DNA from: Lycocorax pyrrhopterus obiensis
Taxonomy: Eukaryota > Chordata > Aves > Passeriformes > Paradisaeidae
Assembly: GCA_014706295.1 (NCBI GenBank)
Contig: JACSVZ010000016.1
Coordinates: forward strand, 340,218 to 404,217
Direction of reading: 5' to 3'
Length of the DNA stretch: 64,000 bases
Below are positions 51,237-63,200 of the stretch, piece after piece; the first letter of the stretch is position 1, and the number at the start of each line of letters is the position of its first letter. A program made the position numbers and the translations under genes. The notes below the pieces were generated by a model. The model saw only the letters and a list, made by a program, of their open reading frames with translations, had not been told where the DNA came from and searched no databases.

Positions 51237-54200
51237 CTGCAATGGAAGAAACACAGGTCTTTCAAAATTATGTTACCCTATTTTTACACCAGTAGACTAG
51301 AGGCAACATATAGGAGGAAGAAGATAAGCCTGGAGCAGACTGGTAGTGTTTCCTTTGTCTCCAAAGGGATTTGGACCACATTCCCACAGGCACCATCTTC
51401 ACCGGTGCTATTCTAGCTAAAATGAAAAGTTGACTGAGCAAGTCAAGGCACAAACTGAGGATGTTTTCATCTGTACTGAAGCACGTCCATTCCAAATACG
51501 TATTTATCAGCTAGCTGAACAGCCTAGAGCCTGCAAGGGGCTTTGTGCAAGAATAAAATGTGAAACCTTTCATCCTTATTTCTTCTATACTAAAAGAGAG
51601 GCACATGGTCAAACCTATTACGTTCCTTAAACTTAGAGCTACAGGGCATCAGCTGAACACAAACACACCCCTCCTGGGTGTGTTTGCACTGTTAGACAAA
51701 ACATGATCTCTTAATCTATCTTCACATGGTCAGTCACTGCTATTTAACTCAGAGCAGCCATTTGTCAGGCCACAGTAACTTTCTCACTTTGGATTTAAGC
51801 TGGAGATTTCTGGACAATTTTGAGGAGTTTTTAAAAGAGTCAATGCACAAGTATAGCTAGACTGTGAAATACTAAAAGAAACTTACCCATCCTTCCCTGC
51901 AGTCACGAACATGCAGCAAAGGAGGAAAAAAAGACACACCAGGTAGTTAGAAGAGCAGATGCTAAAACATTTGCAAAATATTGAATGCAAAAATGTATAG
52001 ACTGACAAGTCAGAGCAGTGACAAGCAGGATCTGCAGCAGTGTAAGTAGAATTCCAGAAAGTCTCAAAATGTGCATACATACACCTGATGAGGCAAAACT
52101 TGATCTCCCAAATGGAAAAGCATTCCAGCAATGCTGCCCAAGCCATCCGAAGGGCTGAGGAGCAAAGACAGATTTTCCCATCTACGCTTGCTGGTGGTCA
52201 CAGCTGTGGGAGACATCTGTGCACACACCTGGACTCTGAGCTGACAGTGCTTGCATGACATGATGTCAGCTTTAATTGCTCTGTCACTGTGATTGAAGAA
52301 GTCAGCTGATGAGAAGACAATGCTCTTGGTTCAATAAACATGGGGGTATTAATTTTAGAGGTCAAAGTACAGAGACACCTCAGGGGTCTCTCATCAGATG
52401 GGTTAAGCCCTTTGGGGCAACACTCCTGATTTCATCTTGCCCTAGAAATGGTCTCAAGACCTTTGGCATTTGTGTTTCCTTAGTGGGATCTTTGCTAACC
52501 ACACTATAACAAATCCTGCTTGCTAGCAGGATTCCTTGGAAGCTGTTTCAGCACAGCCTAAAATAAGCAGAACAGACTTTATTTGCAGGGATTTTATTGT
52601 TCTCACAGATATTTTAGCAAGGCACAGTCACTTCAATGGCTTACTTCCCACGGCTTTGGGTTAGGGAGCAAAGCACCCTTGTTCTACAGAAGTCAGCAGG
52701 AATCTGGGGCACTTCAGTGACTGGATAACTCACTACCTGGAGAACTTCCATCCACAACACACACTGCAATCAAGGGAAACCAAGTCGTGACAAGCACTGC
52801 TGGAAAAGTCAGCATTAAAAGTGTGCCAAAGGGAGCCACTCTAGCCAAAATGCCTCAAAGGATGGGTTGTGTAAAGACACTCCTGATGGCATCTCTCCAG
52901 ACCAGGATGGTTTCAAATACTCACAGAAGCCAAGATGAAGTCTGGAAAGTCTCAGGGCATGTATGCTTGATTGAAATGGATTTAAAATGAAACATTTAGA
53001 ACTTCTAAAATTTCCAACATATAAAGCTTTCATACTTTCATTAGTATGGGAACAGTGATAGCAGTGACGTGGGTGAAGCTGAGCAAGATCCCCACCAGTG
53101 ATTTGAAACCAATTTTAGAAAATGGAGTGAGGGGGGAAATAGGTATTGTTTCAATTGGGCATATGTTTTACTGTCAGATAAATGATTATTGAGTCAATAC
53201 ATAGATAGTGTGGCAGCAGAGTAGTGCTTATAATATACCTCAGATGGAAGATTACATTCAAAGATGCACCACTTCACCTTCAGGCTGCAACACTATCTCC
53301 AACATGCTACAATTGCACCATAGCAGGAGTTTGGTCCACTCCAGAGTTCTCTGGCTGTCCTGTGGCTTATTTAATACCATAATATTGAAAAATTCTCAGA
53401 AAATGGGTAGCCTTTAGCTTCTTCTAATTAGCATTCCAGCAATTGTTTTGAGGGTTGAGATGGGAGGGGGATCGATGAGGATCCAGAATACCATCGTCCT
53501 CTCAGCACAGGGTTTTCTGGAAGCTTTTATTATGCAGCCACAGAAATTATTCCATATAATTAAAGTTGTAGCATGTGGTAATTTTCATTATAAACTTGCT
53601 TTTAACCTCTCTTAACTTGATGGGGGAGAAAAGAAAAAGAGAGTAGGTTTTGTTATTTTCCAAGACATTCAATGCTTTAAAATTTCCTAATTTCTGAAAG
53701 TCACAACACCAAAACAGGGCAAGTATTGCTTTACTGTTAGAGGGACAAAGCATTCCTGGGTTTCTTGAAAACATCCCTTTTGTGCAAGTTTAACCAGGGA
53801 GGAAATAAATGGTCATTTGTTGAACAACAGCCAAAACAAAGGCCAGTACCCAAGACATAGGCCCACAAAATGTAAAATATCAGGACATTGGCAGGAAAAC
53901 CCCAGACCAAAGAACTCATGCTGAGACCACAGCCTTGAGGAAAACCCAGCAGGAATTTCTGGGCTAACTGCTGACCAGGAAAGGTCTTGGAAGCATGAAG
54001 AGGTACAGCCCAGTTTGAATCTATCTTTAAAAGAAACAGATCCCTACACATTTTTTGTCAACAGGCGGAACAGATAGGCTGCCAATGTGACAGGAGCTGC
54101 TTTGCCTAAAAATAACCACATGTGAACCACATGGGTCCAAAAATAGTCGCAAAAACAGCACACATGAAGCATGCAAATCCTGGCCTAGCAGAAGACCAAG

Positions 54201-57200
54201 AGAAGGAAGCAATAAATAAACACAGGGAAGGAAAGGTAGAAAGCTGTTTCTTTTCTGTCTCCTCCAGGCATAGGGAAGAAAGATCAAGCAATCTGCAATA
54301 GCCATGCACTGTGACAGACCTGCTGTTTACTGAGTGATGAATGCTTCAGAGCTTGCTCACAGACAACTAGAGAGGGCAAAGCCATCTGCTGTGAAACAGA
54401 GCACACAGCACTTGCTCACGCTTGCCCTGGCTTGGCCCTGAAAAAATTACATCACGTTCTTGGGAAGCTTTTGTTTCTGAGGTTCTCTGTACTCAAGTCA
54501 GCCCTGCATGATTAAATGCATTGATGCTACATGTTTTACTTCTTGGCTACTCTCTCTTGGCTAGAGAAAAGGATATTCACCCACTGCAAAATAAATAATA
54601 ATATGTGGCATTTTTTAATCCCACTCCAACTTTAACTCCATAAGATGGTTGCTCTGACTTCTTTCTGTTCTTCCAGCTATGCCTCAGGACAGTCAAGTGA
54701 GCAGGAAGGTGCAATAGGCAAACTGGTCACTACTGACTCGTCAGTAAAAACAAAAGGGAATGGAAAAAGAAGATACAGAGTGATCTCAAAACTCCGTGTG
54801 CACGCACCTCTGCCTACACCCACAGCAGAGGCTGCTGAACAAGCCAACAAAGAAAAATTCCATCTTTTGGGACCTTTGAGAGTCTAAACACTGTTTGTTG
54901 AAGCTCAATCTCTGCAATTAAGTCTTGATTTGCTTGATTCCAAATTAGATGGTATTTCACTAGTGAAACACATTATGTTTCTCAGAGTTCATGAGCTAAA
55001 GTGGTAGAATAAAAAATTTAAAAGCCTGAACTCAGAACTGAGAAAAGTGATGAAGCACAGTGCCTGGAAAACTACCAGTCAATAAAGCTGAAAAGTGTTT
55101 CACCTTCATATGGGAGACTTTTATTCCCTGTAATAAGCTCAGACACCACATTCCAGCACAGTTTTCAAGTCAGCTATTCAGGCTTCAGAGGAATTTTCTG
55201 TTGTGTTAGAGTATCTTTTTTTAAGAGAAAGCATTTATTTCCTGAGTTAACCATTTGCAGGACTTTCCCATGGGATAGCTCCTGAAACTACCTGCATTTT
55301 TTTCAGTTTATAAGAAACCTGGTATTTCCATCTGTACAAAATGCATGGACCGTAGCTGACACTTCTGACAGCAAGCTCCTAGAAGACTTTGATGTAGCAA
55401 ACAACACTTGGGCCGTGCCTCTTGTAAGAGGATGTGCTGGGGAAAGCGATCTGAGAAATATTGCAGCTCTCCATTTCCCTTGTAAAGTCTTCTGCCCACA
55501 TCCTTTTGAGTGTACTGTATAAAGGAGTACATCAGCCCTCCTTTGAAATGATCTCAGAAGGGAGAATTGTCTGACTTCCATTTTTCCTCATATTACAAAT
55601 GCTTCTGCCAGAAGTATAAAGTAATGTAAAAAAAAATTCACATCACTATAAAAAGGTAAAATTCTTTATAGCTGCCTAAACCTTTGGATGAGTCTTGTTA
55701 GAAGCTTTCAAGCTTTTCTTGGTGTCCATGAAAGCTCCTGAGCTGCCCAGAGGCACTAGATGGCCCTCACCAGTCATACTTCTGGGATCACCAGTGCCAT
55801 CCCAGCCCCCTACCACTTCTGTACCAAGAGAATATGCTGGCACTGCTCACAGCAGGGCCTTTCCAAGGGAAAATGAGTTTCCTGTAGGGCAACTGTTACA
55901 GGAGAGATAAAACCTACCTTTGTCCACTCCAGCACATCCATAATTAGCAAAGCCTGATTCCCAACCAGAGCATCTGAAGGTGGAGTGGATCACCAGCTCT
56001 CTTCTCATCACTCACACTTGATTCCTCCAACAATTTCACACAGTAAGGATTCAAGTCACCCCTTTCTAATAGACCAAAGCATCTATCTCAGGATAAGTCT
56101 TCTCACAGGTTCCACCATCACTTTCAAGTTTCATGTTCTTAGAAATACCAGCTTTAGGTCAGTTTGGGCACAAAGAGAAAATGAAAAAGAAAGAAAAAGA
56201 AAGAAAAAGAAAGAAAAAGAAAGAAAAAGAAAGAAAAAGAAAGAAAAAGAAAAGAAAAAGAAAAGAAAAAGAAAAGAAAGAAAAGAGCAGCACAAAAGCA
56301 GCCATGGCTTTTGTTTGGAACCCAAGAAACTCTGTCCCAGTATAGAGGGTAGGACAAGATGGCTCATCTGTAACAGCCCCAGCATGAAAGGGCTGGTGTG
56401 TCTGGTGGTCAAGAGTGGCTTCAGATGCTGTTCAGGAGCTTCTGATTTAGCGTGAGCACCTTGCAATCTGTGGTGCTCACCACTGGTGAGCAGAGCCAGC
56501 CAGGGCCTGAGGAAGTGGGACAATGCTCCTGACAGCCTGTGGTTTTGGCATCTGATCCCAAGCCTCAAGATGCCTGGGGAAGGCTTGCTCCTTACACTAT
56601 TATAGAGTTCCCCACGTAGAGGCCTGACATTGAAGAGATGTTCGTCTTGGATAACCACTGAACAAGAAGGCCACATCACAGACACCATGGCAAATGCCAC
56701 ATCAAGGTAACAGGGACTCAAGAATCATCAATAGTTTATCACCTCTTCACTTTGCTTAAAAGTATTTGACTTTGTACAATGCTCATGTGTGTTAGGTGTT
56801 TTCTGTGTCAGATTTTTTTTTTTGCTTATACTGCAATCTGGCTGGGAATTGCTGACAGCTTCACGTAGGATATTTTGCACTGCAGCCATGACATTTAACT
56901 GTGCAGAGCTTCCTCAAACCCCTGTTCTTTGAGCTGTGATTCCGTACATTAAAGATGAAAGGGAACATGACTCATTTCCATTTTCTCCCATCTTAGCATC
57001 CCTGCTCTCTGTTATTTAGTGCCTGGAGGTTGATACATACGTACATACACACACACACACATCTATATACACACCAACACACAGAGCAGCTCCATACTGG
57101 AGCCTTGTATGCTCTGAAGGCTTCCTGTAGCACAAATCACTCTCAGCCTTATAACAGTGAGATCTCACCAGAGCCTGTTAATGAACAAAGGCAAAAAACA

Positions 57201-60200
57201 GGTGTAACTGACCTGCTGGGTTCTTTTCCTCAGGTTTGGGGTGCATGAGACGAAATGGCAGCTCTGTGCCCACTTCACTTTAGGGAGAAGAAAGAATGCT
57301 TCAGATCCACAGCTCCACACACATGCCTGGTTCAGCCTCCATCCTCCTTAGGCCAGCCTGAGCCCTCAGCTCCAGCTTCACCCATTCTTTCATATTTTTG
57401 TAATCATAATTTTCTCCTCAAAAAAAGATAAACTCCAATTTTTCCACAAATATCCCAGGCATATCCACTTTCACAGACTGGGTTTATTGTGTGCTGAAGG
57501 TACTTGCATGTACATAAAATCAAAAGATATTTTTGTAATTGCTTCATTTTCACAGCTGAACCACAAACTTCTTGCTTCTAACAGCTTAAGGAATAGTTAC
57601 TTTTTTTAGGGAGACGGGAATAAGAAAGAGAATAAAAAGACGAACTAACAACTAGGACTGCATGATCTGAAAAAGAAGATGACATTTACCTGGAAGTGAG
57701 GTCTCCCAGCATGCTACAAAAGAAAACAAGGAGAAAAACAAAGCATATTTAATGCCTTTCCATTCTGGTGCTCCAGCAAATGCTGTTTTATTGGTGGACT
57801 ACAGAAATCACTTTCCTCACATACTGTTCTCTACTTGCCACAAATTCAACTGAACTTGTTTTTAAAAAGGTAGTCTTACTTTTTCATGTCATTCCTATGG
57901 AGAAAGAGTCTAAGTTTTTGAATTCCTGACCAAGTGCTGGGCATGGCCCTTTTTCCAAGAGCCAGAAGGCAAGTGGATGACCACAGAAGGCAGCAGGCAT
58001 TTTATCATGCTTTTTGCAAATCTTTGATGCATTTTTATACTAGAACAAAGGACAGATGAATGAAATACAAATGTAAACAGTGACTAGCATCAACTGAGAG
58101 TCACTATCCTTGTCCTTTTTTGCACTGTATCCTGGAACTAGCTCATGTTGATAACATCAGCTTTACCCAGAAAGCTGGCTGACTACAGAACCTGAGCTAC
58201 TGTATTTATGACTCTCAGGCAGACATTTTCACCTATTGCTCTGGGAGAACAGCAATGCCAACATAAAAGTTCACACAGTGTTTCACCTCACTTCTCACAA
58301 AATAAGTTATGGCTTTGAAACAAAAAATTGCAATGCAAACCAGAGGTTCCTACTTCAACCATAAAGTTATACGGTATCTAAGGAGAATAATACAAACCCT
58401 TTGGCTCAGGACAAGTTCTATGGATAGGCCAAGATTGTTTTCCAGGCAGTTTATGCTTTATAGGGAGCCTTATGTCCTATAACATATGCCCTTTCTCTTG
58501 GGGTGGACTGTTTTGCTCTCTCCTCACCCATCAATGACATAAGCACACTCCCCTCCCTTAACTCCAGGCAGATGTACCAAAAAGTGTGTTACACTTACCC
58601 CGGAACAGTGAGCTTCACTTTGACCTTGTAGGAAACCAGAATCCCCATCACTGCCTTGTCTATTCCATCCTTAATGCTGCCAGAGAAAACAGAGAGCAGT
58701 GTGAGGTGGCACAGCAACATAGCAACAACACATGCCTGGAGCAAGAACTAGGGGAACATCCTGGAAGTGGGAGGGCAGGCAAGCCTCAGGTACAGCCAAT
58801 ACCTCTCCAGATCTGTGATCACTGTTCACCCTGAATGAACATGATGGCATAAGTATTGGTGCTACATGTACCCATCCGGGCACACCTTTACAAAGTCTTG
58901 AGGGAAGTGTCTGCTCCATCCTCCCCTCTTCTCTAGAACTCTCCCACTACCTGGGACCATTGAAAACTCCACTCACATAGTACTAGAAGCCAAGTTGGTG
59001 TCCTCATCCTTCAGTTTTCCATCCAGAGCTATTTCCCTTGTCTCCCGGTTATTTGCAAGCAAGGGCAAAAGTGTCAGTGTCTTGGTCAGGCTGCTGTTGG
59101 GCTGCACCTTTTCCCTGAAAATAAGAGAAGTGATACACAGTGATTTGTTACACACCCAGCTAAGAGAATTTCAAAACAGATTACAAAGCTGCCCAAAAGG
59201 CGAGGAATTTATCTGTCCAAATTCAGTTGTCAACAATGCAAATGTCCACCTCTAATCTAATCAGCAAAATTCCCTTTATAATCAGCAGAGAAAAACAAGC
59301 ACTTACAGAAAATGCTTGATTTCACATTAAGGCAGAAAAGTAGGTCAAAACCATAGAATAATAGAAGAGTTTAGGTTGGAAAAGTCCTTTAAGATTATCA
59401 AGTCCAACCATTAACCCAGCACTGCCAAGGCCACCAGTGAACCATGTCCCCAAGTGCCACGTCTATTTTTCCTGGTATCCAACCTACACCTCCTCAGCTG
59501 CAACTTGAGGCTACTTCCTCTATGCTGCAGACCTCTGAATTTGGACAGAACGAATCCTAGTTGAGAATACCAATACTGAATGGAAAACATGTCCCTAAGC
59601 TACAAAGCAGAACACTAGACAAATATAAAGTACCTGGGTGTGCCCAACCCTCCTCACAGTGTGAGGTTCAGAGCTGCACTGCCAGTGCAGTGAAAAAAGC
59701 AAGTGGTTCTCCATAACATCTACAGGCTCAAGGTTTCCATGGGCTTTCTCAGGCCAGAAGAAACCAAATGAAATGCTGTTGCTCAAGCAAGAGGGTCCAT
59801 GACTTCCACTCAAACAGCAGCACCTTTCAGAAGTGTTGTATCTCTATTTGAAGATTTCCAGCAATGGGGAAGCTTCCGCCGCTGCCACTAAGCTTGTCTA
59901 GCAGGTAATTACCCTTCAAAACCTCTTCTGCAACATCCCTGTTCCCTGAATAAACATGAGGATCTCTGCTGCTCTGTGAAAAGGGGACCAGCTGCATCCA
60001 GAGAGTATGAGTGGTGGGGCGCACACAAGGTAACAGGCGAGAGCACGGTAACAGCAGGAGACTGTCAGACTGTAATTATGAGAACCTCCCACTACTGATG
60101 ATGAGGGTAATTAAAAGAGTGTGAAGGAGCAGGAGCATTCACTCACTGTGCTTCCTCAGCAGCCACCACTTTGGTATAGAAGTCACTGGAGTACAGCACC

Positions 60201-63200
60201 ACATTGGCCACCTGCTCCACTGAGGGAGAAAGAAGAAAGCAGACACTCAGGTGTCCACAAACAACACAGTTGCCCCCACCCCGAGTCCCAGGAGTGGGAA
60301 ACATGGTGAAGACAGCAGAAAACCCCATCCATTTAGAGCCTGAAGGGACCACCAGGTCAGATAGCCTGACCTGGACAGAGACCAACAGCACACCAATGGC
60401 CAAAGTTTGTCTTCCCTGAAAGGCACCCGGCCTTGATTTGGAGACAACAGAAAGTCAGTAACCCACAAGAAGATTCTCTTGGGATCTTCTCTTTCTATCA
60501 CAAAGATCTCCCTCTTCCTTCTCTCTTTGGGTCTGCTTTTATCTCTGGTCCTGATATCTCTTGTGTGCCTACAGCCCATGCATGTGGAGACAGCATCAGC
60601 ACAGACTGCAGTCAAGAGCCTGTGGTAACAAATGGCTTATATTCTCCAATTCTACACAAAAACCCCAAGGTAATTCTGACTGAAACACTGAAGAGGAGAA
60701 TCTGGGACCAACGAGGTCTTTTTAAGCCTAACAGAGGCATATCAGCCTAAAAATATTTGGGAATCACAGTGCATCCCAGACTGGCATTGAAACAGCTTTC
60801 TCTGGTATAGTTCTGTAGGAACCTCAGCCATTTTGTTCCCTCCCTGCCTTTTCTCTTTCCTATCCTTTGTCTTTCAGACTGTCTTCCCCAGCTCCACAGC
60901 TTGTGGGACGAAAACATGTAGTGTCACAGATAAAACACTGTCACAGCACTGAAGCTCAGCCCCTGCCCTCAGCTTCTTTAGGAGGAATGACACCACTGCT
61001 GGCAGAGTGGCTGTTTCTCACACTGCCAGAGGTTTCTGGAACGCAAGGCAAAGCTGTATGTGATCTAGGCACATTCACAGTTAGCAGGAGCATCACACTG
61101 ACAGGGAGCTCTTCCCACTGACCTCCCAAAAATGTGGATTTTTCCCCACTTTTCCCACACCTGCATTGCCCACTGCAGGTGCCAGACCCTTTCTCTTTTT
61201 CTAGGGGGGACAATCTGGTGCCTGAAATTAAGACATACAAGTAACCACAAGAATCAGGAAAAAAGCTACAGCACTTCACTTGATGAACAGCAAAGAAGCA
61301 GCAACACACAGGGGGGAGGGACAAATTCCTGATATCCCCAACTGCCTTCTTAAACTGTTACAAGCACTAAATTCTGGCTCTCTTTCAGTCCTATTGTGCT
61401 CAAAGAATCCCAGGCAACAGTAAAAACATACCCTGGACTTTGATCTTCTTCACTGTTTTCTCTGTGCTGTTGTTGATGGTGACAGTGACTGGAATGGGCT
61501 CGCCATGGTAGTATACCTAGAAGGAATGTGATGCTCAGAAATCCAGCCAGGAAACTTCCAAGCCCTAAACCCCTCTTAAGTTCCCCCAGATTACACCTCA
61601 CAGAGGCCAGATAGGGGAAGATGGCCCTTCCCAGCGGTTCATGACCTCAAATGTGTTTGGTAACAGGGTTTCAGCCACCCCTAGCAGTAGCCACTGATGG
61701 AAACTACATTAGAGCCCTTGAGTGCTGGGACAAGTCAGTCTCAGCTGAGAAAGCAGCAAAATGCCCATTGGCCTGCAGATACCATGATGTTCCCAGCCCC
61801 AGGGCAAACGCTCCCTCACCTCTTTACTGAGGCAAGCTTTCAGGTGCAGGGGCTTGTTGGACATGAAGAACTGCCAGGTGGTCTCCGCACAAGGCTGGGG
61901 TCCCGGCTTCTCCGGAGCATACTGCACCTTACGGATCAGCAGACGTGCGGAGTTCCTGGGAAGCAACACAGGACAACATGGTGACACCTGGTGCTTGGCA
62001 GAGGCAGGAGTTCTGCATTCCCATGTGCTCAAACCCAAGAAGTCACTGACAATGGAGGCAAAGCTGAACAAGCATCTGAGGTGCATCGCTGGATCACCCA
62101 TCCCCTTTAAGGCAAAGCTGAAGACAAACACATCCTGTTACCTCCTATGAATTCTCTCTTCCACATTTTCTGTTGAGAAAGCTTTCACCTCAAAGTCCAC
62201 CCCACAAGTCTGCCAGAGAGAGAGAGAGGACAGCTGTGAAATCAGGATCAGCAGACAGGAACATCTGCAGATGTTTCAGTATCTTTCTGCACACCAGAAA
62301 CTGGCAGACTCCTGCCAGCTGCAAATTCTTCTGGCCTCCCACCATTGTCACAGACATCCCTGACAACTGGTGTTGGCAAATCCACCTGTTCCATGGTGCT
62401 TCTGATAAATGAGATTTAATCCCAGCCTCTGAAAGATGATGTCCCTGCTCCTGAAAGGCTTCCTGTGAGAGCAGTGCTGGAAAGGTCACATCATAAGACT
62501 GACCCGTGTGCAATGCTCTCTGGCCCACCCTGGGTTTCTGAACTGAATTTCTGAGTTGGCTTTGTAATGCCAATACCAGCATCTAAGGAGTGGAAGTGAT
62601 CGGGCCAAGCTAAGCTTTGCTTTCACAGGTTTATAGCATTGTGGGACACCTGTGCGAGTCCCAGGTAACTCTCTACAGAGACATTTTTGCTAGAATATCA
62701 TTCCCTGGCATAAAACACAGCTTATCCTTTTTGCACTGTATTATACGATCCTCATCCCACTTTGCCTGGCTGATTGCCTAGTTCTGCTGTCCAGACAAGC
62801 ATCCAGTAAAGAATAAAAGGAATCTTTTTAACAGTATCAGAAACCTTGCAGAACATATCAGTGACTTTTACTCCAGAGTTGTTCTGTTTACACATATGTA
62901 CAAGCCAGCTCTTCTCTGCATTTAATTCAGGACAGGTCTTAACATGTTATTTATAGCAATCTGTGAGATTTTAGGTACTCAGTCTCCTTTTCTTTCATAC
63001 AGCCTCACAGCCACAATCATTTTATGTGCAGCCAACCCATAAATCATGTGGTAGTCTTAAGGAAGCTACAGCACTACAGATTTTGTAGTCTTGCTGCTAT
63101 TGGTCTGGATTTCCTTTCTAATTTTGAGGATTTCAACTCCAATTCTGTGACACACACTTTTAGCCCTTAGTTCTTGACATTTGTGGTACAGCACAGTAAA

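Larger units (their letters stand above)
51897..57212 (-). other. SAG: Largest visible SAG intron (5.3 kb)
   Basis: Separates exon 14 from the 10-nt microexon. Contains the AC microsatellite and the polypurine repeat. No CR1 fragment or extra exon was recognised. Confidence 0.7.

Noticed and set aside
55913..55932. Alternative microexon before a GTAGGT donor in the large SAG intron
   Set aside because: No 10-nt (or other phase-fitting) exon with a convincing pyrimidine tract and AG precedes it; the candidate at 51,887-51,896 fits frame, donor and acceptor better.
55985..56455. 156-codon frame with a Lys/Glu/Arg-rich stretch
   Set aside because: The charged stretch is simply the translated polypurine repeat; the flanks have no recognisable motif.
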